NCBI GenBank assembly: GCA_016709765.1
Contig: JADJMD010000014.1
Location: 124,001-188,000, forward strand
Origin: Ignavibacteriales bacterium
GTDB lineage: Bacteria > Bacteroidota > Ignavibacteria > Ignavibacteriales > Ignavibacteriaceae
Reading direction: 5' to 3'
Length of the DNA stretch: 64,000 bases
Shown here: piece after piece, positions 34,457 through 43,654 of the stretch
Position numbering within the stretch: the stretch's first letter is position 1
How the letters are laid out: each line of letters starts with the position of its first letter
Translations under genes and position numbers: made by a program
The notes under the pieces: model-generated
What the model was told of the DNA's origin: nothing
Seen by the model: only the letters and a program-made list of their open reading frames with translations
The model's database searches: none

Positions 34457-34486
34457 AGCTCAAAATAATTTATTTTGAGCTTTTTT
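34457..34486 (+). terminator. Terminator of tRNA-Ser
   Basis: AGCTCAAAATA (34457-34467) pairs with TATTTTGAGCT (34471-34481) around ATT, followed by a run of T. It lies 12 bases after the tRNA 3' end. Confidence 0.85.
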
Positions 34487-34587
34487 ATTCCCCTTCTTTG
34501 GGTTTATCAAACATCCTTAAAGTTTACAATATGAAATTAAAAAGTTTTACCGCGGTAATACAATAACTGCAATAAATTGAATTTTAA

Positions 34588-37500
34588 TTATCCTTTTAAC
34601 TTTTTACTATCAATAAATACCTCTACTCTGCTAATCTTTCCTTCTCTATTGAATATTAATTGACTTATATCTTTACCAAGGTCTAGATTTTTCATTTCAA
34701 TTTTATCTTCATCCATTTCATAGACAACTAGTTTTTCGGTATCTGAAAGTTTAAATATAAACGGCACCTGGCAATATGTAACGCCAAAGGAATTCTTTTT
34801 ACATTTTATTTTTTGTTCAATTCCATTTACATCATAATAGCTGAATGTTTCTTCATCCTTAAGTAATTCATCTTTCTTAAGAAGTGATGTATTAAATAAT
34901 ATTTTTCCTGCTTTAATATGAAAACCTAATTCTCTGAATCTGGAAATTATATCTTCTTTAACCTGGCCTGTCATACCAGGCTGCTGAACACCGGCAAATG
35001 AAGGTGTATGCGAATATGGATCAGTTGGAAAGGCTCCGTATTCATCAGGCTGTTTACCAGATCCTATACCATCTTTAATATCGTAATAGAATTTTTTTAA
35101 TTTTTCAAGTTGTTCTTTCTTGGAGGATTTTTTCTCCGCATTAAAATAGACTTCCTGAACTGCCAATAAAAGTTTTGAAACCATGTGCCAATAAATTGAA
35201 CCTAAGCCTTCGTATTTATAAAATGTATTGGCTCTTCCTGTAAATTCCTTATGATTAAATGTTCTCTCGTATATTTCCAAAACTATTGAACGTTCCTCCT
35301 CAGCGTATTTTTTTAGTTTAGGATCACTCAACGATTCAAGCTTCATTTTTAGTTCATCTGAATTGATAATATCATTTTGAAAATGAACCCCTCCGTCTAT
35401 ATCCTTATAAATAATTTCTTTGTTTCCTTCAGATATCAATAAGTTTAACAATTTAGACTTTTTAATTAAATCAATTGCAATTTTATTCTTATCAACAAAC
35501 AGAGGTAATTTCTTGTTGGGATAAAGTATATAACTGTTTTGATCCTGCCTGTAAAGTCTGCTTTTCTTTAGTGCAGTTAACAGTTCAATGGAATTCTTTG
35601 TTGATAAATATCCCGAACTTAGTACCGCTACCTGCCCTTCAAGCATTTCATATAAATTAGTTACTTTTAATTCATTTTTAGAGATATGCAAAATATTGTA
35701 GGAATGATAGAATCTATCCTCTCTTCTATTTTCATCAATTGTTAGCTCAATTAGAGAAAGGCATAATTTGCAAAATTCAATAATCTTTTCAGTCGATATT
35801 TCTTGCTTCTCGCTGGTAAATCCATTTTTATAAATTTTTGTTCGATATTCGGAACCTACCATACCTAATTGATCAACAATGTTTTTTCTATCACGGTCGC
35901 TTATAGTCCCTTTCTTAATCTTATAGGCTTCAAATAATGTTTTGTTAATACCGTTAAAGAATTGTGCAAGTTCATTTGAAAGATAGAATTTATCTTTTGA
36001 TGTTTCAGTCAATAATTCTTTAATAAAGTTAACATAGTGTCGTATGTAATAGAGTGTAACCATCGAGATGCCATATCCAACCAGCGCATTTTTTGCATCG
36101 TTCCACTCTGGTCTTTGCGTATTCATCCAGATGCCACCGCCAGGAATAAAATTAGACATTTTCGTTAAAAGAGTAAGCAGCAGTTTTTCTATCAAATTAA
36201 CTTGTACTAATGAATGATCTGCCTTCTTAAGAAATTTTGAATCTGAGCCGTAAAGTTTTTCTTCTTTCTTTAGTTGTTTATCTAAAGCGTAGTCAAACAC
36301 AATAGTATTTCGTGGATCTTTTAGAATTTCTTGGTATTCCTTAATCCGATAAGGGACATTTGCGAAAGTAAAAATATCAGTATCCAATAGCTGCTCTAGA
36401 GAATGAGGATTATATTCCTTTGATAGTTCCAGCAACTTTAAAGAATAAATTATTTGATGGTCACCCCAATAGCCTATATTTGCCCAGGGATTATGTGGTT
36501 CTTGTTCTTCCCAATCAAATCCATCCCGAAAAACACGATAGGGATTGTAACCATCCGCAGTTGAATCATTCAAGAATTTAGCAATCATGGACTCCAGAAA
36601 TTTAGGGTATGATAAAGCAAGAGCTTCCCAATTCTGAAATATATCTCTCCAGTTACCCTGATAGTTTAAGATCTTCTCATTATTCTTGTTCTTAATATCG
36701 ATAGAAAACTGGTTCCATGGTCTGCTGGGATCACCATGCCTTCTGCTAAAGGTTAAAGGCAGATATTCGATAGCTAATCGTGTAAAATGAGAATCACCAA
36801 TATCACTCACTTTACTCAGTAATTCTGAATTAGAAATCTGATCTTGAAGTGTATCAAAAAATTTACTATGAACATCCAGCACAAAAGGATTTGCATTTTT
36901 TACAAATGAAATAAAATCATGTTTTTCAATGATATAAGAATCGTTAAAAATGCCGCCGCGCATAACATTGAATAGAACATTAGAAAAATGTCTTGCAGTA
37001 ATTAATTTATTTTCAGTAAGCTGTAATCCATCTGATTGAGCAACAATATTAATGAGCCTTACATTGCTTTCTTTGGAATCGTTAATAACCTGTTCGTAAG
37101 CATTCTTTTCTTTTTTAGTTTTTATAAGTTCAACCAAACTGCCTGCATTCTGATTCACTTCCGCAGCAAACAACCAGTTAACAGAAGATGCTGGTTTAAT
37201 CTTAAATCTTGAAATAATTAGAAAAGATCCTCGTATTCCATTAATACTATTTTCCTGATCAACAGGAATATTTTTCCTAAAATTTGAAATTTGTTTTGAA
37301 CATAATAAATATTTTTCTACATCTATTCCGGCAGACCATGCCGTTGAAGTTTTTAATGATTCCGCTGGTTGTGCTCGATCGGATGGGATTGAACTAAGAG
37401 AGAATACACCAATTCCTGCTTCAACAATTAACTCATTCTTTTTGTATCCATCGACTAATGTGCTGAATCCTGATTGAAGTTGTTGTGAAACCCCTGATGG

Positions 37501-38055
37501 TAAAATATTTTGAATACCGTCTAATATTTCAATTTCTTTTTTACTATTAGCTTCATTAAAAATTTTGGAGGTTTTAATAATTCCATATTTTTCACTGCAA
37601 GTCCAGCCATATTGAAACTTAATTTCAAGATCGTGATTAATTTCTTCAAAAATTATTTGTGTGCTTGAAATGTTTTTATAAAGATTTCTGGTAACAGAAT
37701 AAATGCCGGAGTAGTTTTCAGAAAAAGGTTCCCATAAATAAAGTTTCTTATTTTCCAATATTCTTACGATAGTTTTACTTCCCGTAATTTCATTAATATC
37801 GTGAAGTGTATCGTCATTAGTATAAGGGAAAATAGCATTGTCAGAATTCTTTCTGCCGGCTGTAATGCCTCCTTTGCTGGAGATATACATCCAATGATCA
37901 GTGGCACTTACTATGCTGATTAAGAAAGGAGACATTTTATCAAAATTTGAGATCTTATAGAATGTCTCATCGTTGATATTAATAAAATCACCTTCGACCG
38001 GTGAGTTATTTATTTGAACTTTTTGTGTTCCGATAAAGAGTTGTTTTTTATTCAT
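34588..38055 (-). CDS. Clan GH-Q glycoside phosphorylase, probably beta-1,3-oligoglucan phosphorylase (GH149/GH161-like)
   Basis: A 1155-residue cytosolic enzyme with no signal peptide. The N-terminal about 280 residues are a beta-sandwich (FYKISNFDKMSPFLISIVSATDHWMYISSKGG), then comes an (alpha/alpha)6 barrel. GGGIWMNTQRPEWNDAKNALVGYG carries the WND motif whose aspartate is the general acid in GH94-related phosphorylases. The size is well above GH94 cellobiose phosphorylase (about 800) and fits GH149/GH161, which phosphorolyse beta-1,3-glucan oligomers to glucose-1-phosphate. The GH16/GH17/GH30 neighbours support this. It is the last gene of the glucan cluster, 117 bases after a T9SS gene. 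Confidence 0.75.
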   Translation of the reverse strand: MNKKQLFIGTQKVQINNSPVEGDFININDETFYKISNFDKMSPFLISIVSATDHWMYISSKGGITAGRKNSDNAIFPYTNDDTLHDINEITGSKTIVRILENKKLYLWEPFSENYSGIYSVTRNLYKNISSTQIIFEEINHDLEIKFQYGWTCSEKYGIIKTSKIFNEANSKKEIEILDGIQNILPSGVSQQLQSGFSTLVDGYKKNELIVEAGIGVFSLSSIPSDRAQPAESLKTSTAWSAGIDVEKYLLCSKQISNFRKNIPVDQENSINGIRGSFLIISRFKIKPASSVNWLFAAEVNQNAGSLVELIKTKKEKNAYEQVINDSKESNVRLINIVAQSDGLQLTENKLITARHFSNVLFNVMRGGIFNDSYIIEKHDFISFVKNANPFVLDVHSKFFDTLQDQISNSELLSKVSDIGDSHFTRLAIEYLPLTFSRRHGDPSRPWNQFSIDIKNKNNEKILNYQGNWRDIFQNWEALALSYPKFLESMIAKFLNDSTADGYNPYRVFRDGFDWEEQEPHNPWANIGYWGDHQIIYSLKLLELSKEYNPHSLEQLLDTDIFTFANVPYRIKEYQEILKDPRNTIVFDYALDKQLKKEEKLYGSDSKFLKKADHSLVQVNLIEKLLLTLLTKMSNFIPGGGIWMNTQRPEWNDAKNALVGYGISMVTLYYIRHYVNFIKELLTETSKDKFYLSNELAQFFNGINKTLFEAYKIKKGTISDRDRKNIVDQLGMVGSEYRTKIYKNGFTSEKQEISTEKIIEFCKLCLSLIELTIDENRREDRFYHSYNILHISKNELKVTNLYEMLEGQVAVLSSGYLSTKNSIELLTALKKSRLYRQDQNSYILYPNKKLPLFVDKNKIAIDLIKKSKLLNLLISEGNKEIIYKDIDGGVHFQNDIINSDELKMKLESLSDPKLKKYAEEERSIVLEIYERTFNHKEFTGRANTFYKYEGLGSIYWHMVSKLLLAVQEVYFNAEKKSSKKEQLEKLKKFYYDIKDGIGSGKQPDEYGAFPTDPYSHTPSFAGVQQPGMTGQVKEDIISRFRELGFHIKAGKILFNTSLLKKDELLKDEETFSYYDVNGIEQKIKCKKNSFGVTYCQVPFIFKLSDTEKLVVYEMDEDKIEMKNLDLGKDISQLIFNREGKISRVEVFIDSKKLKG

Positions 38056-38114
38056 ACTGTTAATATAAACTTCAAAATTGGTTTCTCACTGTTGTTTTTT
38101 GGTATGCAATATTA

Positions 38115-38157
38115 AGAAAAATATATGCTGATGTCTGTTTGTTCAAACATCAGCATA
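38115..38157 (-). terminator. Terminator of the T9SS protein gene at 38173
   Basis: An 11-bp stem (38124-38134 with 38147-38157) is followed on the minus strand by a T-rich run (the AAGAAAA at 38114-38120 on the plus strand). It separates the phosphorylase gene from the upstream cluster, so the phosphorylase may be transcribed separately. Confidence 0.75.
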
Positions 38158-38172
38158 ATAAATCTTATCCGG

Positions 38173-39519
38173 TTATTTCATCAGGATCATTTTTTTCGTA
38201 GCGGTAAAATTATCTGTTTTTATTGAATACATATAAACACCGTTACTTAAATTACTTGCATCAAATCTAACTTCATACTTTCCAGCAGATTGACTTTGAT
38301 TTACGAGCGTAGCAACTTCGTTACCAATAACATCATAAACTTTAAGAGTTACAAAAGAATTTTGTGGAATGCTGTAACTAATCAATGTTGATGGATTGAA
38401 TGGGTTGGGATAATTCTGTCCCAATTCAAAGTCTGATGGTGTTGCTCCAATTATTTCTTTAACATCTGATATGGTTGTTGAAAAGTAAATATTATCCAGA
38501 TAGATAGTTCCGTTACCATCAAATTTCAGCTGGAATACATTAGCTAAATCAACAGGTGCAAAATCGCTAAGAGGTATATCTACACTCTCCCAGGTTTCTG
38601 TTGTTCCAGGTGGAACTAATACCACTCTTGTTTCAACAGGTCCCGGACTTATCACAGATACGCCCAAATCAGTGGAACTTGAATTCCAGAAATCAATATG
38701 TAAGTACTGCATACCAGCAGCGGTTAGATTTTGATTGCTTCCTAATTCAATTCCCTGGTAGTTTAAGTTAATGTATTTCATAGTAGTATCTCCCTGAATT
38801 TGCAGAAAAGATACAGCAGTAGCTTGTCCCCAATTAGGGTTAAGGTTGGTCCCTGGTATATCGTTGTATACATCACTGAATACTGATATAACATTGCTTG
38901 CAGGGAGGGTTGGTGATGGTGCTGCAACTGTTGGAACGCCCACTAAAATTTCCTGAGAGAATGTAATATTATCAAAATAAATAATATTATCTTGAGTTCT
39001 TGCAGCAAAATCAGGGAATATTACAATTTGATCTAATTGACCTTCAGATGGAGGAGGATTAAGATAGCCGGCAAAGTTAAAAGTAAGCTCTTCCCACTGA
39101 TTAACCAAAGTATTAGCTACTTTAATTTCTCCCTGTGACCAACCATTTGCTGATACTAACTTGATTCCTACATCGCTAATAACGGATTTCCAAACCATTA
39201 TTTTTATTGTAGAATTGGTCGCATCAAGCACAAATGGCCCAAGATCGGTTGTACCGTGAGCTGATTCACAACCAGCATAGGGTTGACCTGATTGCAAAGC
39301 TGTAAATTTAGCGACTGTTGCAGATGTATTAGCTCCGGTCATATCTGGGTTTGGGATAATTTCCACTGCTGGGTTTGTAGCATTTTCAAAAACCGTCCAT
39401 GTCCAAGTTGCTCCGAACCCGCCTGACTCAAAATCAATCGGGTTATTTTGTCCTGAGACTATTCCGTTCACTGCAACGAAGAATAGCAGAACATATAAAT
39501 AATTTAGTACTTTTTTCAT
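38173..39519 (-). CDS. T9SS-exported glucan-binding-like protein (two jelly-roll domains)
   Basis: A 448-residue protein with a signal peptide (ending GIVSGQ). Residues about 25-190 and about 200-350 are two beta-sandwich domains. The second (SPTLPASNVISVFSDVYNDIPGTN...TIYLDNIYF) is the type often found next to laminarinases in Bacteroidota. The C-terminal 80 residues are a T9SS sorting domain (NYPNPFNPSTLISYSIPQ...KKMILMK). No catalytic residues are seen, so it probably binds glucan at the cell surface. It is a close paralogue of the next gene upstream and arose by tandem duplication. Transcription ends at the hairpin at 38115. Confidence 0.8.
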   Translation of the reverse strand: MKKVLNYLYVLLFFVAVNGIVSGQNNPIDFESGGFGATWTWTVFENATNPAVEIIPNPDMTGANTSATVAKFTALQSGQPYAGCESAHGTTDLGPFVLDATNSTIKIMVWKSVISDVGIKLVSANGWSQGEIKVANTLVNQWEELTFNFAGYLNPPPSEGQLDQIVIFPDFAARTQDNIIYFDNITFSQEILVGVPTVAAPSPTLPASNVISVFSDVYNDIPGTNLNPNWGQATAVSFLQIQGDTTMKYINLNYQGIELGSNQNLTAAGMQYLHIDFWNSSSTDLGVSVISPGPVETRVVLVPPGTTETWESVDIPLSDFAPVDLANVFQLKFDGNGTIYLDNIYFSTTISDVKEIIGATPSDFELGQNYPNPFNPSTLISYSIPQNSFVTLKVYDVIGNEVATLVNQSQSAGKYEVRFDASNLSNGVYMYSIKTDNFTATKKMILMK

Positions 39520-39617
39520 TTTTTTTCCTTTGAAATTTATTGTTAATATTTTTCTAATTTTGTCGTGTTACCTTAGGATTTTCTCACCTCCTTTACACCA
39601 CAATTAAATTCTAAAAC

Positions 39618-41219
39618 TTACTTAAGTAAGATCATCTTCTTAATATCTATAAAATTAGTTCCGTCATTTCCGTTAGCTTCAATCCTATAAAAATAAATAC
39701 CGCTATTGAATCCTGTTGCTCTAAAGTCATATGTATGAACTCCTGCACTAATATACTTATTAATTAGTGTCATAACTTCCTGTCCTAGAACATCAAATAT
39801 TTTTAGAATAACATTTGCATCTGAAGCAAGTGAAAACATGATTTCTGTATTTGGGTTAAAAGGATTGGGATAGTTTTGATGTAATAAATATATGTCAGGT
39901 GTAATTATATCTATTTCAACAAGATCTGAATATTCAAAAGTCCCATCATAGTCGATCTGTTTTAACCTGTAATAATATGTGCCAGGATTAAGGTTAACAT
40001 CTGAGAACGAATAAATCATTGGTTCTGTAGTTGTACCAGAACCAGCAACAAAACCTATTGACTCGTATTCAGATATAGACTTTCTTTCTATCTGAAAACC
40101 ACTGTTATTACTCTCGGTGGCTGTTTTCCAAATTAGTTGAACATCATTATTATTTACAGTTGCCGTGAACGATGTTAACTCAACAGGAACTATTCCACTC
40201 CAAAAGTAAATATTATCTAAATAAATGGTACCATTACCATCAAATTTAAACTGGAAAACATTAGTAAGATCAACCGGGGCAAAGTTACTCAGGAGTATAT
40301 CTCTGCTCACCCAGGTTTCTGTTGTACCCGGTGGAACTAATGATACCCTGGCTTCTACAGGTCCCGGACTAATTAGATATACACCTAAATCAGTGGAATT
40401 TGCGTTCCAGAAATCAATATGCAAGTAGAGCATACCGGCACTAGTTAGATTCTGACTACTTCCTAATTCGATTCCCTGGTAGTTTAAATTCATATAACGC
40501 ATTGTAGTATCTCCCTGAATTGTAGGAAAAGAGACTGCTGTAGATTGCCCCCAATTAGGATTGAGATTTGTTCCTGGTATATCCGGATAAACATCACTGA
40601 AGACTGATAAAACAGTACTAGCAGGAACTATTGGGGTCGGAGCATGAACTGTTGGTTGGGGAATTACAGTAACCTGTCCATCGGGAACCTGAATATTATC
40701 TATATAGATAGTATTATCCTGTGATCTTGCAAGAAAATCAGGGATGATTACAAGTCGATTATATGTGTTTCCTATTACACTTGAAAAGTCGAATGTTATT
40801 TCTTCCCATTGATTGAGAACCGTATTTGTACCTATAAGTTCTGTGGGGGTTCCTGTAGCGCCCTCAACTTTAAAGTGAACGGGACTTATTACAGGTTTCC
40901 AAACCATAATTTTCACAGTAGAGTTTGTGGCATCAAAAGTAAATTGACCATCGTCATCAGTAAAAAATAATGCCCATGGATTTCCTGCTTGTCTTGCTAT
41001 GAATTTAGCAACCATAGGCGATGTGTTGATACCACCGCTTACCGGGTTTGCGATGAACTCGAGAGGCGGGTTATCAGCATTTTCTGATACTGTCCAATCC
41101 CAATCAGCACCAACCCCAGCTGGTTCAAAATTAATAGTATGCGTAGGCTGTGCAAAAACAACACTGCCAATCACAAGAAAAAACATTAAAGTAAGTAAGC
41201 TAGTTAGATCTTTTTTCAT
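39618..41219 (-). CDS. T9SS-exported glucan-binding-like protein, paralogue with extra domain
   Basis: A 533-residue protein with a signal peptide (ending VVFAQ). It has the same two beta-sandwich domains as its neighbour, with long near-identical stretches such as GDTTMRYMNLNYQGIELGSS and FKFDGNGTIYLDNIYFW. It then adds a fibronectin-like domain (about 350-440, VELTSFTATVNNNDVQLIWKTA...YYYRLKQIDYDG) and a T9SS sorting domain (NYPNPFNPNTEIMFSL). Likely a surface binding protein for beta-glucan. It is 98 bases upstream of its paralogue; the gap has no clear terminator. Confidence 0.8.
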   Translation of the reverse strand: MKKDLTSLLTLMFFLVIGSVVFAQPTHTINFEPAGVGADWDWTVSENADNPPLEFIANPVSGGINTSPMVAKFIARQAGNPWALFFTDDDGQFTFDATNSTVKIMVWKPVISPVHFKVEGATGTPTELIGTNTVLNQWEEITFDFSSVIGNTYNRLVIIPDFLARSQDNTIYIDNIQVPDGQVTVIPQPTVHAPTPIVPASTVLSVFSDVYPDIPGTNLNPNWGQSTAVSFPTIQGDTTMRYMNLNYQGIELGSSQNLTSAGMLYLHIDFWNANSTDLGVYLISPGPVEARVSLVPPGTTETWVSRDILLSNFAPVDLTNVFQFKFDGNGTIYLDNIYFWSGIVPVELTSFTATVNNNDVQLIWKTATESNNSGFQIERKSISEYESIGFVAGSGTTTEPMIYSFSDVNLNPGTYYYRLKQIDYDGTFEYSDLVEIDIITPDIYLLHQNYPNPFNPNTEIMFSLASDANVILKIFDVLGQEVMTLINKYISAGVHTYDFRATGFNSGIYFYRIEANGNDGTNFIDIKKMILLK

Positions 41220-41315
41220 TTTTTTCTCCTTGAAATAAATTAATTATTATTATCCATTTTCGATTCTGTCACTGTATTCTATCTTTAAAAAACCAAGTAA
41301 ACTGTCTCATCGTCA

Positions 41316-42437
41316 TCATTTTTGCATTTGATAGTTCTTAATATAATTTTTAAAAGATTCTTTAGCTGTTCTGTTTTCATAAAAAACTCCCCAGTGTTTT
41401 TCAATTTCATGAGGGCCTGATGCTTCTCCACCTCCTTTCCAGGGTTCATCAAAAGCTTCAAATAGAAATGTTGTTACTTTATTTTGATCTATCCATTCTG
41501 ATATTTTCATAAGAAATTCTTCCTGTGCCGCATAACCAACTTCACCTTTTATCAATGAGCCTTGCTCACCATCACCGGTTTTGGTCGAATCATAATCTGT
41601 GGCCCATCCTATCTCACCTAAAACTATAGTCTTATCAGGATGGAATTTTTTAATTTCATTATAGAAAATATTGTTCATCCATTCAATTGAATTAGCAAGT
41701 GTTTTTCCATTCCAAAGTGGATAAATGTGGACTACAATAAAATCCACTTCAGAGGCAACGGATTTACTTATTGGTTTATTCCAAAAATTATAATCATCTG
41801 CAGTGGTAACCGGCACGCTTGTATTATTTCTAACTGTTCTCAAATAATTAATAAGATGAGATGTTTCCAATCTATGAGCGGACCAATAAACCTGGGTTTC
41901 ATTCCCGACACTTATTGCTGAAATAATATCAGAATATTGATTACCCAATCTTATTGCATTCATGACCTGCTTAATATTTTCAGGCTTTCGGTTTGGCGAT
42001 TTTGTTTCATCCTCTAACCAAACTCCCAGCATAACTCTAATGGGTAATCTATTATTTTTAATTACTTTTAATATTCTCTCAGAGTCATCATCAGAACTGT
42101 AAACTCTTATCAAATTCCAGTGATTCAGTATTATTTTTAAGTCCTCAAGAATTTCGGATTCACTTGGACCCTTAATACCGGGAGCCTGGCCTTTACGGTA
42201 GCAGCCATAGGAGATTGCATTACCAATCCACTTTCCATTTAAGTAAGGATCAAATTTCCTGATTATAAATGGCTCCTGTCTTTTGGTCGTTAAATCTTTT
42301 TCGAGATTTAATTTTATTGTTTCCATTGATTCTATTTTATTTTCAACTCGTTTTTTTTCAACATTCTCTACTTCTTTTGATTGACATCCAAACAAGATCA
42401 GAGAAATTATAATTATTTGAAGAATTTTAATGTTCAT
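41316..42437 (-). CDS. GH17 beta-1,3-glucanase/glucosidase lipoprotein
   Basis: A 373-residue lipoprotein (lipobox LFGC, acylation at Cys18) with a lysine/glutamate-rich linker to about residue 60. The (beta/alpha)8 barrel shows the GH17 catalytic residues: Glu180 in ISVGNETQ (acid/base) and Glu275 in VLGEIGWAT (nucleophile). FEAFDEPWK near the end is the conserved C-terminal stretch. GH17 enzymes cut or transfer beta-1,3-glucan. It is anchored in a membrane, probably facing the periplasm or surface. It follows the cysteine-rich GH16 by 37 bases. Confidence 0.9.
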   Translation of the reverse strand: MNIKILQIIIISLILFGCQSKEVENVEKKRVENKIESMETIKLNLEKDLTTKRQEPFIIRKFDPYLNGKWIGNAISYGCYRKGQAPGIKGPSESEILEDLKIILNHWNLIRVYSSDDDSERILKVIKNNRLPIRVMLGVWLEDETKSPNRKPENIKQVMNAIRLGNQYSDIISAISVGNETQVYWSAHRLETSHLINYLRTVRNNTSVPVTTADDYNFWNKPISKSVASEVDFIVVHIYPLWNGKTLANSIEWMNNIFYNEIKKFHPDKTIVLGEIGWATDYDSTKTGDGEQGSLIKGEVGYAAQEEFLMKISEWIDQNKVTTFLFEAFDEPWKGGGEASGPHEIEKHWGVFYENRTAKESFKNYIKNYQMQK

Positions 42438-42474
42438 TTTTTATCAGTTATTGAATTTGTAACTGATTATTATA

Positions 42475-43641
42475 TCACCGAAGTAAACTAACAGATACGT
42501 ATTCAACTCTTATAAATTGATTATTAATTGAGTCTCTGCCTTCGTTAAGAATATATTCTTTACAGTTACCTAAAGAATTTTCTGTCTCATCAAATTCACT
42601 TCCAGCCCATTTACCGCAAAGTGTAATATTGAATATCATCTTTAAATTTTTGAATTCACATTTGTTCATTCCGTTGCAGATTTGGCACTGCCATTCATTA
42701 TGAATTTCATTTTCACAATCAGTATCGGTTTCTAATAATTGAACATAATTTTTCAGATTAGTTTTATTCCAAATCTCAGGATTGGGTTCGCTGCTTAAAG
42801 GTCCGCCTTTTAATCTAACATCATCTTGTGGCGGCCAATAGTAAAAACTAATAGTTCCCTTTTCCCATAAGCAGGCAAAGGTTCCTTCAGGAGAACTGAC
42901 TTGATATGATTTTCCGCTGCAACCGGAATTTGGATCGGTAACAGTTGCATTTCCACAGTTGATGATAATACCGTCATTATTCCATTCAGATTCACACATT
43001 TGCGGACAGGTGTGAATAGTATTATGAATTATGTTATTTCCATTGATAGTTTCAATGATATCTATTTCGCCTGAGGCAGGCCAATCAGTGCAATTAACAG
43101 GACTCGGAGTATTATAGAATTGCCCCACACCTGAATATTTGCTAAGACTTTCATCTAATAATGGATTAATATTTTTTTTGTAAAGCCATTCATCCTGTCT
43201 GCTTCCATTCAACCACCAGGCAGGCCAAACACCATTCGCAGAAGGAAGCTTGCCTTTGAAAACAAATAAGATTTTCTGAACATCATCGTTAAGATTGAAA
43301 TATGGTTTTGAGGTGAATCGGAAGGAGTCAAAACCTAAAGAATCATCTCTGCTTTTAATAAAACCATAAAGTCCATCATTTTCTGATAGTTTTATTATAT
43401 CATCATTAACCCATTTCACCCGGTCATAAACTACATCACCTTGTGTAGGATCATTGTGTGGGAATGTTGTAAAGAAATAATTCTCGACTTCCGTGATACT
43501 ATAGCTTTGTTTCTCAAAATCTAAAGCGAAAAATTTATTTTCATAATTAACTGAGTTATTACTTTGTGCAACACACACTCCAACGACTAAAGTTTGAGTC
43601 GTAAGTAAAACTAAAACTATGTTGTTGTAATTTATCATCAT
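42475..43641 (-). CDS. Cysteine-rich GH16 beta-glucanase of eukaryotic type
   Basis: A 388-residue secreted protein (signal to about residue 25, GVCVAQ). GVWPAWWLNG and WPASGEIDIIETING give the GH16 catalytic motif with Glu192, Asp194 and Glu197. The following NTIHTCPQMCESE, GCSGKSYQV and late MIFNITLCGKWAGSEF...NCKEYI match the fungal/oomycete-type GH16 (Lam16A-like), not the bacterial laminarinase layout of the gene at 49421. About 14 cysteines, unusual for a bacterial enzyme, suggest several disulfides. It probably attacks beta-1,3(1,4)- or branched beta-1,3-glucan. It sits 13 bases downstream of the GH30 gene. Confidence 0.85.
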   Translation of the reverse strand: MMINYNNIVLVLLTTQTLVVGVCVAQSNNSVNYENKFFALDFEKQSYSITEVENYFFTTFPHNDPTQGDVVYDRVKWVNDDIIKLSENDGLYGFIKSRDDSLGFDSFRFTSKPYFNLNDDVQKILFVFKGKLPSANGVWPAWWLNGSRQDEWLYKKNINPLLDESLSKYSGVGQFYNTPSPVNCTDWPASGEIDIIETINGNNIIHNTIHTCPQMCESEWNNDGIIINCGNATVTDPNSGCSGKSYQVSSPEGTFACLWEKGTISFYYWPPQDDVRLKGGPLSSEPNPEIWNKTNLKNYVQLLETDTDCENEIHNEWQCQICNGMNKCEFKNLKMIFNITLCGKWAGSEFDETENSLGNCKEYILNEGRDSINNQFIRVEYVSVSLLR

Positions 43642-43654
43642 CTAAAAATTCTAA

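Noticed and set aside
34588..38055. GH94 cellobiose/cellodextrin phosphorylase
   Set aside because: The WND motif fits the clan, but the protein is some 350 residues longer than GH94 enzymes and the locus is built for beta-1,3/1,6-glucan, so a GH149/GH161-like call is preferred.
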